48,116 nt of DNA from Thalassovita sp. (GCA_002729595.1 PBYL01000207.1:1-48116), one strand, 5' to 3'. Positions 1-8,776 are shown, numbered from the stretch's first letter. Notes: a model not told the origin generated them from the letters alone. Program-made: numbers and translations.

Positions 1-484
1 CGCACACCAGGGCTGATATTTGACGATTGGTCTGATGATATCCTCCCATTCAACCATCAAAGCCAAATTCAAGCACGTCAGGCAAGAACTCACCATGTCT
101 CCAAAGTAGTCTTCAGGTCTAAACTCATTAGCTGGATACAAGTCTGATCTACCAATGAACTGGACAAAGCAGATGCCCGTGGTATATATAAGAATTGCCA
201 GCAACACACCTAACCATGTCATGGAACTTACGGAAGCCAATATACCATCCAGAAGCATTGCCAACTGGCGCTTCATCCTCAGCAATTTCAAGATCCTCGC
301 CAGCCGGACAAGCTTCAGCACTGATAGGAAGCCAAGCTCCTCCATCTCGTCCGCACTCAGTATGATGCTCAGGCACCAATTGTCCACCACGGCAACTATA
401 ACAATGATAGCATCCATAATGTTTGCCTTGGAAGAGAAATATCCCTTCAGACCAAGACAATACAGTTTTAATATCATCTCCAAT
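1..484 (-). CDS. Fragment of a eukaryote-type voltage-gated cation channel (partial at both ends, foreign to the bacterial contig)
   Basis: Seen: the minus-strand frame whose last codon is bases 3-1 is open from about 484 to the window edge (about 161 codons). It reads in order: end of an S2-like helix (LEMILKLYCLGLKGYF), S3 (ANIMDAIIVIVAVVDN), an S4 voltage sensor with a basic residue at every third position (KLVRLARILKLLRMKR), the S4-S5 linker and S5 (TWLGVLLAILIYTTGICFV), then a pore loop (CLTCLNLALMVEWEDIIRPI). This layout belongs to the ion_trans family. The pore style recalls channels of dinoflagellates and other protists; that taxonomic guess is from memory. The stretch is visibly richer in G+C than the bacterial DNA next to it and has no bacterial gene structure. 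It is in a different frame from the phosphatase it abuts. Most likely an assembly or amplification chimera. Confidence 0.72.
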
Positions 485-486
485 GT
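466..486. other. Chimeric junction with microhomology
   Basis: The minus-strand run TTGGAGATGATATTAA (about 484-469) fits both sides. In the phosphatase frame it gives the end of YIGDDI, where KdsC proteins normally continue N-D-L. In the channel frame it gives LEMIL of the S2 end. Homology swaps from one protein to the other, with a frame change, inside this run. Such a shared word is what amplification or k-mer misassembly chimeras leave behind. Confidence 0.65.
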
Positions 487-1009
487 AAGCTATATTTTCG
501 TAACCAATGTGTAAGGCTTCACACCATTCTCTCAAAACTTCGATCTTTGGGCGGGTACCAACAGATAGCCATTTTATGCCTAATAAGTCAGCTCGCCTTT
601 GTATCAGTTTTTTGTTAAAACCAGAACTGATAATGCCAACTGGAAAATCTTCTTTTGTAATTGCTCGTATGGCAAGTCCGTCTTTTGTATTAAACTTTTT
701 AAATTCGTCTCCTTGTTCAGAGTAATACATTCCACCATCTGTCATTACTCCGTCGATATCCACTATAAATAGTTTAATCTCTTTTGTATTAAATGCTTCG
801 AGTAATTGGTAATCTTTACTGATGAGTTGATCGATGGGAACTTCTAAAAGGTTAGCTAATTTAATTGCCTGATCAAGATAGAGATTTAGCTTTTTGTATG
901 AAGATTCAGAAAACTTTTTATCAAGAATTTTCTCAGCTTCCGGAATTTTATCCTCTTCTTTTTTTAAAAAAAATATAAGATTATGTTTAAATAAAGAATC
1001 GTTTTGCAT
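466..1009 (-). pseudogene. kdsC: KdsC-type HAD phosphatase, 3' end replaced by foreign DNA; N-terminal HTH-like extension
   Basis: Family role: 3-deoxy-D-manno-octulosonate 8-phosphate phosphatase, a cytoplasmic step of Kdo synthesis for lipopolysaccharide. Seen: HAD motif I at residues 83-87 (VDIDG), the KdsC-like run GVMTDGGMYY (88-97), motif II region GIISSG (125-130) and motif III GDD at 177-179. The open frame continues to base 149 (286 codons), but residues after about 180 have no family character; that frame merely overlaps the channel coding sequence in another frame. About 45 C-terminal residues of a normal KdsC are therefore missing. Residues 1-75 are an extension unlike the usual short KdsC N-terminus. 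Residues 46-66 (LDQAIKLANLLEVPIDQLISK) resemble the last helices of XRE-type HTH domains. The HAD call is secure; specificity for Kdo8P rather than a related sugar phosphate is inferred. Confidence 0.75.
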
Positions 1010-1112
1010 AAAGCACTATTGTTAAAATCAGATTTAATTTAATAACAAAGGATAATGAGTAAGCTAAAATTCGGATTTGAATTTGACTAAATATATTGAT
1101 CAGAATTAGTTG

Positions 1113-1145
1113 CAAACTTAAAAGGCAATTGCTTAAAAGCAGCAA
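1113..1145 (-). promoter_or_regulatory. Candidate promoter of the KdsC-type gene
   Basis: On the minus strand TAAGTTTG (1120-1113) fits the Bacteroidota -7 consensus TAnnTTTG. A TTG lies 22 bases upstream (1145-1143), slightly longer than the usual 19-base spacing. The predicted leader is about 97 bases. It lies beyond the ftsZ terminator, so the gene could be transcribed independently of the dcw operon. Confidence 0.4.
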
Positions 1146-1234
1146 GTTTTTTTAAAATAGTTGAAAAAAAGAAATATCAGAAATTTAATTAGCCTAAAAG
1201 TGTAATTAGCTCGCATTATTAACAAAAAGGCAAC

Positions 1235-1267
1235 AAAAAAACGGCATCTGATACAGGTGCCGTTTTT
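1235..1267 (-). terminator. Terminator of the dcw operon after ftsZ
   Basis: Arms 1237-1246 (aaaaacggca) and 1258-1267 pair perfectly around an 11-base loop, giving a GC core flanked by A and T runs on both sides. It starts 57 bases past the ftsZ stop. The symmetric A/T flanks mean it could work in both directions. Confidence 0.8.
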
Positions 1268-1323
1268 AGCAGGAAGTATTCTGGGTTTTAACCAGAATAG
1301 GATTTATATGATTCTATTAAAGC

Positions 1324-2754
1324 TTAATCAACATTATCGTGTAGGAAACGGTTGTTTCCTAAAATCTCATTATTGTCATTTAAACGGTAACGAGAAACGT
1401 TGTCTTCTGATGAATGTGGATCCTTCTTTAACTCAACCCCTCTTCTCAAATAGGCAGGAGTTTCCTGCTTATCCTTCAATTCATCATTACTCATTTCGTT
1501 GACTGAACGTAGTGCGCCTAATTTCTCACTTCTTGCTCGATATTGGGCTTCCAACCTTTTTTTTTTCTGTTCTTCAGTCTCCTCTTTTACGATTTCGTAG
1601 TCGCCGTCTAGCTCAAATACAATCTTCTCTTTTTCTTCTTTCTTTCTCAAAAACTCTTCGATATCGTCGTCGTCATCGTCTCTACCTACTTTATCGAAAA
1701 AGTCTTCAGATGGAGAGTTTACTTTCATTTTAACTTTGTTGCTCTCAAGGTCGATCACTTTTCTGCTACTTCTTTGATCAGTTTCGTCGAACCCCGTTGC
1801 AATTATGGTAACGTTAATTCCATCACCTAAAGAAGCATCAGTAGCCTGACCAAAGATGATCTCAGCATCTTCTCCAGCTTGCTCTTGGATGTATCCAGTG
1901 ATTTCCTCTAACTCGTCCATTTGGAACTCGTCTTCGTTACCCACCACAATGCTAAGTAAGATATAACTAGCACCGTAAATATTAGTATTGTTAAGCAATG
2001 GAGAAGTAATAGCTCCTTCTGCTGCTCTTCTTGCTCTGTTTTCGCCTTCTGTAGTTGCAGAACCCATAACTGCTGCACCAGAGTCTTTCATTACTGTTTT
2101 AACATCTTCGAAATCGACGTTGATGTTACCAGCAACTGTGATGATCTCAGCAATAGATTTTGCAGCTCTACTCAACACGTTATCTGCCTGACCAAAAGCT
2201 TCTTTCATGGTAGCTTTACCATAAACTTCTCTCAATTTATCATTCAAGATAACTAGTACAGTATCGCAGTGCTCTCTTAAAGTATCAACACCAGCATCTG
2301 CTCTTCTAGATTTTGGCTTACCCTCAAAACTGAAAGGACGAGTAACTATACCTACAGTAAGAATACCAAGATCTTTAGCAATTTCTGCAATTACAGGAGC
2401 TGCACCAGTTCCGGTTCCACCACCCATACCAGCAGTAATAAATACCATTTTGGTATTGTCTTCTAAAATCTTTCTGATCTCTTCTTTAGATTCGATAGCT
2501 GCTTTCTCTCCTACTTCAGGATTAGCACCAGCACCTAAACCTTCTGTAAGGTCAGTTCCGATTTGAATTTTATTGTTAACAGGACTAGTTTCTAGCGCCT
2601 GCTTATCTGTGTTGCAAATAAAGAATTCTACCCCTTGTATACCTTGGCGAAACATGTGATTAACTGCGTTACCGCCGCCACCACCGACACCTATAACTTT
2701 AATAATTGATTTACCTGAAGAGGGATTTGCGAACTCGTATGTTGTTTCTCCCAT
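1324..2754 (-). CDS. ftsZ: Cell division protein FtsZ
   Basis: Tubulin-like GTPase that polymerises into the cytokinetic ring. Seen: glycine-rich nucleotide site GGGGGNA (24-30), tubulin signature GGGTGTGAAP (111-120) and the T7-loop region NVDFEDVKTVM. The GTPase core ends near residue 330. A long charged linker follows, with an acidic run DDDDDD and many K/E residues. The protein ends NNRFLHDNVD, the conserved tail that in Bacteroidota serves as the docking peptide for FtsA and other partners. At 476 residues it is longer than E. coli FtsZ (383) because of the linker. It is the last gene of the dcw operon, 77 bases after ftsA, and is followed by a strong hairpin terminator. Confidence 0.98.
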   Translation of the reverse strand: MGETTYEFANPSSGKSIIKVIGVGGGGGNAVNHMFRQGIQGVEFFICNTDKQALETSPVNNKIQIGTDLTEGLGAGANPEVGEKAAIESKEEIRKILEDNTKMVFITAGMGGGTGTGAAPVIAEIAKDLGILTVGIVTRPFSFEGKPKSRRADAGVDTLREHCDTVLVILNDKLREVYGKATMKEAFGQADNVLSRAAKSIAEIITVAGNINVDFEDVKTVMKDSGAAVMGSATTEGENRARRAAEGAITSPLLNNTNIYGASYILLSIVVGNEDEFQMDELEEITGYIQEQAGEDAEIIFGQATDASLGDGINVTIIATGFDETDQRSSRKVIDLESNKVKMKVNSPSEDFFDKVGRDDDDDDIEEFLRKKEEKEKIVFELDGDYEIVKEETEEQKKKRLEAQYRARSEKLGALRSVNEMSNDELKDKQETPAYLRRGVELKKDPHSSEDNVSRYRLNDNNEILGNNRFLHDNVD

Positions 2755-2831
2755 TGTTCAATAATTTATAATATTTTAAAAAATGATTTTAATAACTTTT
2801 AATCTTAAATGTGTATTAGGCACATAGCTGA

Positions 2832-4136
2832 CTAGTACATAGATTTATCGTCGTAATCGTCGATGAGTAAATCTTTGGTCTTTTTAAGGAAAGATGAGAA
2901 AAGATCTCCACCTGAAAGTTTAGCAGGTGCTTTTTGAGAACTGTTTACATATCCTCCTGAGAATACCTCCGCATCTCTATCGTCGATCGATTTAAACCCT
3001 GCTAGTACTAGACCTATAGCGGTAGCATACAAAGGGTTTTTAACTTCTTCGATTTTACATTTTCCTAGGTGCTCGTTCGGGTAACCGATACGTGCATCAA
3101 GTCCGGTTTTGTATTCAAAAAGTTGTTTTAGATTCTTAAGCTGAGAACCTCCACCTGTAATTACAATACCTCCAGCAAGTCTATTTTGATAGCCAGAACG
3201 CTCGATTTCAAGCATTACCAAATCGATAATTTCTTCCATTCTTGCTTCTATAATGTAAGCAAGGTTTTTAATAGAAATCTCTTTTGGCGGTCTGTTTCTT
3301 AAGCCTGGAATTGAAACTACTTCGTTTTCAGCAGTTTCAGCAGCTAAAGCACTACCAAATTTCACTTTAAGTAACTCTGCCTGATTTTGCATTACAGCAC
3401 AACCCTGCTTAATATCAGATGTGATGATATTACCTCCGAAAGGAATTACAGAAGTATGTCTGATGGTTCCGTCGTAGAAAATTGCAATATCAGTTGTTCC
3501 ACCTCCAATATCAACCAATGCGATTCCAGCTTCTTTCTCCTCTTCACTCAAAACAGATAAGCTAGAGGCCAAAGGCTCAAGTATCATGTTTTCTATATCC
3601 AGATCAGCTTTCTCAACACACTTTTTGATGTTTCTTATAGAGTTTGTATGTGCAGTAATAATATGGAAGTCTGCTTCCAATTTTACTCCCGACATACCTA
3701 CCGGATCTTTAATATTTTCTTCGTAATCCACTGTGTAATACTGAGGCATTACGTGGATTATCTCCGAACCAGGTTCGGTAACAATTCTGTACATGTCATT
3801 GGTTAATCGATGTACGTCTTCAGCAGTTATTTCGTCGTCATTGCTTTTGCGAGTAATGCTTCCGTGATGCACAGAGCTTTTGATATGCTTACCAGCAATA
3901 CCCACGTTTACTAGTTTGATATCAGTCTTGCTTGTTTCTTCAGCCTCTTTAATAGATGCCAGAATACTTGCCACGGTTTTACCGATATTTCTAACAGTGC
4001 CTTCTTTTACACCGTCTGAAACAGCTTTACCCAAACCAAGTACTTCTAGCTTACCGAATTCATTCATCCGGCCTACTATAGCACAAATTTTAGTGGTGCC
4101 AATGTCGAGACCTACAACTAATTTGTCTTCCTGCAT
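2832..4136 (-). CDS. ftsA: Cell division protein FtsA
   Basis: Actin-like ATPase that tethers FtsZ filaments to the inner membrane and recruits later divisome proteins. Seen: phosphate-1 motif GLDIGTTK (9-16), phosphate-2 motif DIGGGTTDIAIF (about 207-218) and the adenosine motif GIVITGGGSQL (about 324-334). The 1C insertion typical of FtsA sits between the first two. The C-terminus has a serine- and lysine-rich stretch, then an amphipathic segment (DLFSSFLKKTKDLL) that should be the membrane-targeting helix, and ends in an acidic tail. Length 434 is normal for the phylum. It lies between ftsQ (112 bases upstream) and ftsZ. Confidence 0.97.
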   Translation of the reverse strand: MQEDKLVVGLDIGTTKICAIVGRMNEFGKLEVLGLGKAVSDGVKEGTVRNIGKTVASILASIKEAEETSKTDIKLVNVGIAGKHIKSSVHHGSITRKSNDDEITAEDVHRLTNDMYRIVTEPGSEIIHVMPQYYTVDYEENIKDPVGMSGVKLEADFHIITAHTNSIRNIKKCVEKADLDIENMILEPLASSLSVLSEEEKEAGIALVDIGGGTTDIAIFYDGTIRHTSVIPFGGNIITSDIKQGCAVMQNQAELLKVKFGSALAAETAENEVVSIPGLRNRPPKEISIKNLAYIIEARMEEIIDLVMLEIERSGYQNRLAGGIVITGGGSQLKNLKQLFEYKTGLDARIGYPNEHLGKCKIEEVKNPLYATAIGLVLAGFKSIDDRDAEVFSGGYVNSSQKAPAKLSGGDLFSSFLKKTKDLLIDDYDDKSMY

Positions 4137-4248
4137 AATATTGACATTTAATGATTAAAAGTTTTGATAGTTATTGTCTAAATGATGCAGTTGATGTTTA
4201 AGTCAATTCCACCATTTATGTTAATTAAGTTATAGTATGGATTCTTGC

Positions 4249-5007
4249 TTACCTACAGACAATTTGACCATTGTACTGTACTTTTACCAGTCGATAAGCC
4301 CCCCAGCCCTTTTTGGGGATGATTTCGTTATAAAATATTTTCATTTTGTTAAACTTCTTCTCGAAGTTTCCGAAGTAGCCAAACTCAAACAGATGCTGCC
4401 CAACCTGAGGGTAAATTGTAACCTCAAAATCTTTATCAACATCTAGCATTGCCACTTGCGGATTCCAAAATTCATCAGCTTTGATGTAGTCTATAAAATC
4501 ATAAAAATCCTGACCTACCTTAGAATCCATAAAACCCGGACTCATAAGGCTATCTGCACCTTCTCCTGAAATCACCATTACTCTGGCAGAAAAGTTATCA
4601 GACAGTTCAATTATCTTCTTCTCTTTATTGATATATGCACCTTTGCCATTGTTTCCCATTAGTCGAGCTATTGGTTGCTCTTGAGCTATATCAATAATAA
4701 TGTTACCTTTCAGGTCTCTAGAAACCTGCGCATCCAAAATAAAATCTTGTTGCTCTAAGGCCTTTTCAATCATTTTAAGCTGCATATTGCTAACCCTTCT
4801 ACTCGGGTTATCCAATTTCAGACTGTCAATAATTTCTTTTACATTCTCTTTACTCACAAAGAAGTTTCCGCTGTCGTCATCTACATTAATTATGATCGTA
4901 TCGTCTCCAAGAATTGGGTAGCGATAGAAAATATATCCTGCTGCAATAAGCACTAGACTTACCGCCAGAATTATGTTAATCGTAGTGAATTTCTTCGGAA
5001 ATTTCAT
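4249..5007 (-). CDS. ftsQ: Cell division protein FtsQ/DivIB
   Basis: Bitopic divisome protein that links early and late division proteins in the periplasm. Seen: a short basic cytoplasmic tail (MKFPKKFTT), one membrane helix at about residues 10-28, then a periplasmic part. That part begins with a POTRA-like segment (about 35-110, including FFVSKENVKEIIDSL and LEQQDFILDAQVSRDL) and continues into the beta domain. Sequence conservation in this family is low, so the call rests on topology, size (252 residues) and its fixed position between murC (18 bases upstream) and ftsA. Confidence 0.88.
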   Translation of the reverse strand: MKFPKKFTTINIILAVSLVLIAAGYIFYRYPILGDDTIIINVDDDSGNFFVSKENVKEIIDSLKLDNPSRRVSNMQLKMIEKALEQQDFILDAQVSRDLKGNIIIDIAQEQPIARLMGNNGKGAYINKEKKIIELSDNFSARVMVISGEGADSLMSPGFMDSKVGQDFYDFIDYIKADEFWNPQVAMLDVDKDFEVTIYPQVGQHLFEFGYFGNFEKKFNKMKIFYNEIIPKKGWGAYRLVKVQYNGQIVCR

Positions 5008-5025
5008 TCTGTTTATCTTTTATTC

Positions 5026-6435
5026 CTAAGCTTCAAAAATTTGTTTAATTGGTTCAATAAATCGATCGATATTACCAGCTCCAATTGTAACCAAAAGCTC
5101 CGGTTTGGTCTTTTCTATCATATCGAGCAATTCATCGTCTTTTATCATTACCTTTTCATCACATTTTACATTTTTAAATATGATGTCTGATGTAACACCC
5201 GGTATCGGCTCTTCTCTTGCAGGATAGATATCCAACAAAATAAGAGAATCTGCTAGCGACAAACTTTCGGCAAAACCATCGGCAAAATCTCTGGTTCTAC
5301 TGAACAAATGCGGTTGAAAAATAGCAGTCAGTTTTTTGTTAGGGTATAATGCTTTTACTCCGCTCAAAAAAGCCTGAACTTCAGTTGGGTGATGTGCATA
5401 ATCATCTATGTAAATTTTGTCTTCTGTACTTACCACAAAATCAAATCTGCGTCTAACACCCGAATAAGCTGCTACTGCTTTTCTTATTTTTTCTGGCTGC
5501 AAACCAATACTTAAAGCTGCTGCTACTGCTGCAGCCATGTTCATCATATTATGTTCGCCCGGCATGTTTAATTCTAGATCGGTAATATCATCCATAGAAT
5601 CATCTTCTGAATTATTTACCAAATCGAAAATTACACCTTGCCCGTTAGGTCTTACATTCTCTACAGCATAATCTCCAATACCCAAACCAAAGGTTCTGAT
5701 GTTGGTATTTGCCTGTAACTTTCTTACAATCTCAGGAGCAGCACCTTTTCTAATAAAAAGTTGACCTTCTCCTTTAATATTTCCGATAAAGTCGATAAAT
5801 GCTTCTTTCAAGTTTGCATCATCTCCATAAATATCTAGATGATCTGGCTCTACAGAAGTAATTACTGCTATATCCGGATTGAGTGTTAAGAAAGATCTAT
5901 CGTATTCATCAGCTTCTACCACTAGCACTTGCTCTTCGAGATCTGCATTACTCATTAGTAAATTAGACTCAAAGTTTTTAGCTATACCTCCCACAAAAGC
6001 AGAACATGGCTGCCCTGTATGATGAAGCATATGCGCCAACATAGAAGATGTTGTTGTTTTACCGTGTGTTCCTGCGACTGCTACAGTAAAAAATACTGTA
6101 GAAATTAAACCTAATACCTGAGAGCGTTTCATTACATGGTAACCAGCATCTCTCAAAAAGTTAAGCTGTTTATGATCTACCGGAACTGCCGGTGTAAATA
6201 TTATCAAACTAGATTTGTCATTATCCAGCACTTCTTCTGGAATCAGACTTACTTTATCATCAAAATGCACAGGAATACCTTCTTTTTCCAATGCATCTGT
6301 TAAAGCGGTTTGTACTTTATCGTAACCCCATACTTCTCTGCCATTCGCTTTGAACCAACGGGCTAGGGCACTCATTCCAATGCCGCCAACACCTATTAGG
6401 TAAACTTGTTCAATATTTTGCAGATTTAAACTCAT
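5026..6435 (-). CDS. murC: UDP-N-acetylmuramate--L-alanine ligase MurC
   Basis: Cytoplasmic ATP-dependent ligase adding L-alanine to UDP-MurNAc, the first step of the peptidoglycan stem peptide. Seen: N-terminal UDP-binding Rossmann motif GVGGIGMSALARW (15-27), P-loop GTHGKTTT (122-129), the central-domain EADEYDRSFL, and YAHHPTE in the C-terminal region. The GTHGKT variant and the histidines are MurC marks that separate it from the other Mur ligases, which have GTNGKT. Length 469 is typical. murG ends 9 bases upstream in the same operon. Confidence 0.97.
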   Translation of the reverse strand: MSLNLQNIEQVYLIGVGGIGMSALARWFKANGREVWGYDKVQTALTDALEKEGIPVHFDDKVSLIPEEVLDNDKSSLIIFTPAVPVDHKQLNFLRDAGYHVMKRSQVLGLISTVFFTVAVAGTHGKTTTSSMLAHMLHHTGQPCSAFVGGIAKNFESNLLMSNADLEEQVLVVEADEYDRSFLTLNPDIAVITSVEPDHLDIYGDDANLKEAFIDFIGNIKGEGQLFIRKGAAPEIVRKLQANTNIRTFGLGIGDYAVENVRPNGQGVIFDLVNNSEDDSMDDITDLELNMPGEHNMMNMAAAVAAALSIGLQPEKIRKAVAAYSGVRRRFDFVVSTEDKIYIDDYAHHPTEVQAFLSGVKALYPNKKLTAIFQPHLFSRTRDFADGFAESLSLADSLILLDIYPAREEPIPGVTSDIIFKNVKCDEKVMIKDDELLDMIEKTKPELLVTIGAGNIDRFIEPIKQIFEA

Positions 6436-6444
6436 AAGTTTTAA

Positions 6445-7572
6445 TTATGCCATTTTCATTTTATCTGAAGTTAGTTTTACGATCTCTTTGGCGATATCCA
6501 TTGCTGCATGGGGTTTCGCCAGTTTCTTTATATTTTGAATCATTTGATTCTTTTTGTCTTCATTTTCAACCAGATCGATAATTTCATCCTGCAATTTTAA
6601 TTTAGTTTCTGAATCTGACAACATTACAGCTGCATCTTCTTTCACTAATGCCATTGCATTTTTTGTTTGATGATCTTCTGCCACATTTGGAGAAGGTATT
6701 AATATTGCTGGTTTACCTGCCAAGCACAACTCAGAAATACTCAAAGCACCTGCTCTCGACACAACCATATCTGCACATGCATAAGCCAAATCCATACGGC
6801 TTATAAATGCATTTACCCACAGCCCTTTCGCCTCACTATCTAGTTGTTGCTTAATAGATTCGTAATAAAATTTACCTGTTTGCCAGATTAATTGAATCCC
6901 TCTATCGAGCAAGTTTTTGTAGATGCTCAATAAACCTTCGTTAATCGTTCTGGCTCCTAAGCTTCCTCCTATCGACAACACTACTGGTTTTTCTGGATCA
7001 AGATTGAAATACTCAAATGCTTCTGCTTTCAACTTATCCAAACTGCCTATGTCTTTTCTTACCGGATTCCCCAGAAACATAATTTTGTTTTTAGGGAAGT
7101 ACTGCTCCATTCCAGGATAAGCCACACAAATTTTAGCAGCTTTGCTCGAAAGCATTTTGTTGGTTAAGCCTGCATAGCCATTTTGCTCCTGTATAAGCGT
7201 AGGTATTTTTTTATTCTGCGCTTTTCTCAAAACTGGTGCACTGGCATAACCTCCTACTCCAACTACTACATCCGGCTGAAAACCATTAATTATTCTGCCT
7301 GCTTCATTTAAGCTTTTAAGTAGTTTAAATGGAACACTCAGGTTTTTTAAAGTGAGTTTCCTTTGTAAACCACTTACAGGCAAAGCCTTAATATTATATC
7401 CTGCTTGTGGTACTTTTTCCATCTCCATTTTTCCCTCTGCACCAACAAACAGAATTTCAGTTTCGGAGTCCATATCTTTTAAAGCATCAGCAATAGCAAT
7501 AGCCGGATAGATATGTCCGCCAGTGCCTCCACCGCTAATGATTACTTTAATATGTTCTCCTTTATTTGTCAA
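6445..7572 (-). CDS. murG: UDP-GlcNAc transferase MurG (lipid II synthase)
   Basis: Peripheral GT28-family glycosyltransferase on the inner face of the membrane. It transfers GlcNAc from UDP-GlcNAc to lipid I, giving lipid II. Seen: G-loop GGGTGGHIYPA (14-24), the second glycine-rich loop SIGGSLGARTINEGL and the C-terminal donor-site signature with SRAGALSISEL and EDHQTKNA. Hydrophobic and basic residues between them suit membrane association. Length 375 is near the family norm. It follows ftsW by 22 bases, so lipid II synthesis and polymerisation genes are adjacent. Confidence 0.97.
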   Translation of the reverse strand: MTNKGEHIKVIISGGGTGGHIYPAIAIADALKDMDSETEILFVGAEGKMEMEKVPQAGYNIKALPVSGLQRKLTLKNLSVPFKLLKSLNEAGRIINGFQPDVVVGVGGYASAPVLRKAQNKKIPTLIQEQNGYAGLTNKMLSSKAAKICVAYPGMEQYFPKNKIMFLGNPVRKDIGSLDKLKAEAFEYFNLDPEKPVVLSIGGSLGARTINEGLLSIYKNLLDRGIQLIWQTGKFYYESIKQQLDSEAKGLWVNAFISRMDLAYACADMVVSRAGALSISELCLAGKPAILIPSPNVAEDHQTKNAMALVKEDAAVMLSDSETKLKLQDEIIDLVENEDKKNQMIQNIKKLAKPHAAMDIAKEIVKLTSDKMKMA

Positions 7573-7594
7573 TTTCTTCTTGTGTTTTTCTAAT

Positions 7595-8776
7595 TTACAT
7601 TGCGTTATTTCTGCTTATTTCTCTTCTTTTCAGGTTTCTTCTTAAAGAATCATCTTCTCCAAGTTCCTCTGTTCTACTCACACTTAGCAACATTCCGATC
7701 GACATACCAGTGAATAAAAGTGAGGTACCTCCCATGCTTAGCAATGGCAATGGTAAACCTGTAGTTGGTAATACTCCCACCACAACTCCCATGTGGATGA
7801 ATGCCTGTAATACCAAGCTAAATGTAAGTCCCGCCGCCAGCAAACCACCAAAGGCCCGTTGGCTATTACTCACAATGAGCATTCCCCGATAGAGAATAAT
7901 TAAGAATGCAGCAATAATTACAATTGCACCCAACATTCCGTATTCTTCCACGATAATGGCGAAGATAAAATCTGAATATGGGTGAGGTAAAAAGTTTTTA
8001 GCATCGCTGTTACCAGATCCTTTACCAAACATCCCACCAGTGGAAACTGCTAAAAATGCCTGTTCAGATTGGAATGATACTTTATTATTCATAAAAGAGC
8101 TTAACCTGCTGCTTACAGTGTCTTTTCTTTGTCCGAAAGTGAAAGCAAATGCACCTGCCATAGCTCCTACTACTAGCATCATACCCAAGTATTTTACTGG
8201 AACTCTACCAATAAAAAACAGTAGTAAAATAGTTAAGAACAGAATTGATGCACTAGACCAGTCAGTTAAACCAATTAATCCGCAAACTATACCACTCCAA
8301 ATCAACATTGGGTTAATTGCTTTCTGGTCGTCTCTAATTCTCATCTGTCTCTTAGAAAGCATACTCGCCACGTTTGAGATCAAAGCCAACTTAGCAAAAT
8401 CTGAAGGCTGGAATGAAAAACTAGTAAAAGGAATTACAATCCATCTTGATGCGTCGTTGATATTCTCACCAAAACGCCAAGTAATAATTAACAATGGTAT
8501 AGATGCTAGCAATGCGTATCTTGATAATCTTGAATAGAAGCGATAATCGATTCTATGTGCGAAAAACATAGCAACAAAGCCTAAAATAATTAGGAATGTA
8601 TGCTTCACAAGAAAGTGCTCAGTATCACCATCTGCACTTCTAAAAGCCAAGTTCCCGGTAGCACTATAAACCACCAATATACTAATTAGAGAAAGGATGA
8701 TACTGACTGCCCAGATCACCTTATCACCTTGTAAGTATCTATAAATGCTGCCTGTTGCGTGTTCTTCTATTTGCAT
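7595..8776 (-). CDS. ftsW: Septal peptidoglycan polymerase FtsW (SEDS family)
   Basis: Polytopic membrane glycosyltransferase that polymerises lipid II at the septum with the class B PBP of this operon. Seen: about ten hydrophobic helices over 393 residues. The family signature near the C-terminus is GVVVGVLPTTGLPLPLLSMG, which corresponds to PVTGLPLPFISYGG in relatives. The motif WSSASILFL in the middle is where the catalytic acidic region of SEDS proteins lies (DWSSA here, DLGTA in RodA). Position between murD and murG supports FtsW rather than RodA. Confidence 0.95.
   Translation of the reverse strand: MQIEEHATGSIYRYLQGDKVIWAVSIILSLISILVVYSATGNLAFRSADGDTEHFLVKHTFLIILGFVAMFFAHRIDYRFYSRLSRYALLASIPLLIITWRFGENINDASRWIVIPFTSFSFQPSDFAKLALISNVASMLSKRQMRIRDDQKAINPMLIWSGIVCGLIGLTDWSSASILFLTILLLFFIGRVPVKYLGMMLVVGAMAGAFAFTFGQRKDTVSSRLSSFMNNKVSFQSEQAFLAVSTGGMFGKGSGNSDAKNFLPHPYSDFIFAIIVEEYGMLGAIVIIAAFLIILYRGMLIVSNSQRAFGGLLAAGLTFSLVLQAFIHMGVVVGVLPTTGLPLPLLSMGGTSLLFTGMSIGMLLSVSRTEELGEDDSLRRNLKRREISRNNAM

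Larger units (their letters stand above)
1010..1323. other. Intergenic region between ftsZ and the phosphatase gene
   Basis: The 314 bases hold the ftsZ terminator (1235-1267) and a candidate promoter for the phosphatase gene (1113-1145). The rest is AT-rich, with no coding frame of interest on either strand and no RNA gene that I recognise. Confidence 0.6.

Noticed and set aside
149-465. C-terminal 105 residues of the 286-codon KdsC frame, rich in Cys and His (CYHCYSC), looking like a zinc-binding tail
   Set aside because: The same bases in another frame encode a clear voltage-gated channel, so the cysteines are a by-product of out-of-frame reading.
1-484. Native horizontal transfer of a channel gene into the bacterium
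   Set aside because: It would need to insert in mid-gene exactly at a shared word, and its composition differs sharply; a technical chimera is simpler.
155-514. Plus-strand open frame of 119 codons at the left edge
   Set aside because: It lies opposite the channel coding frame, has no family character and no promoter; a shadow of the real frame.
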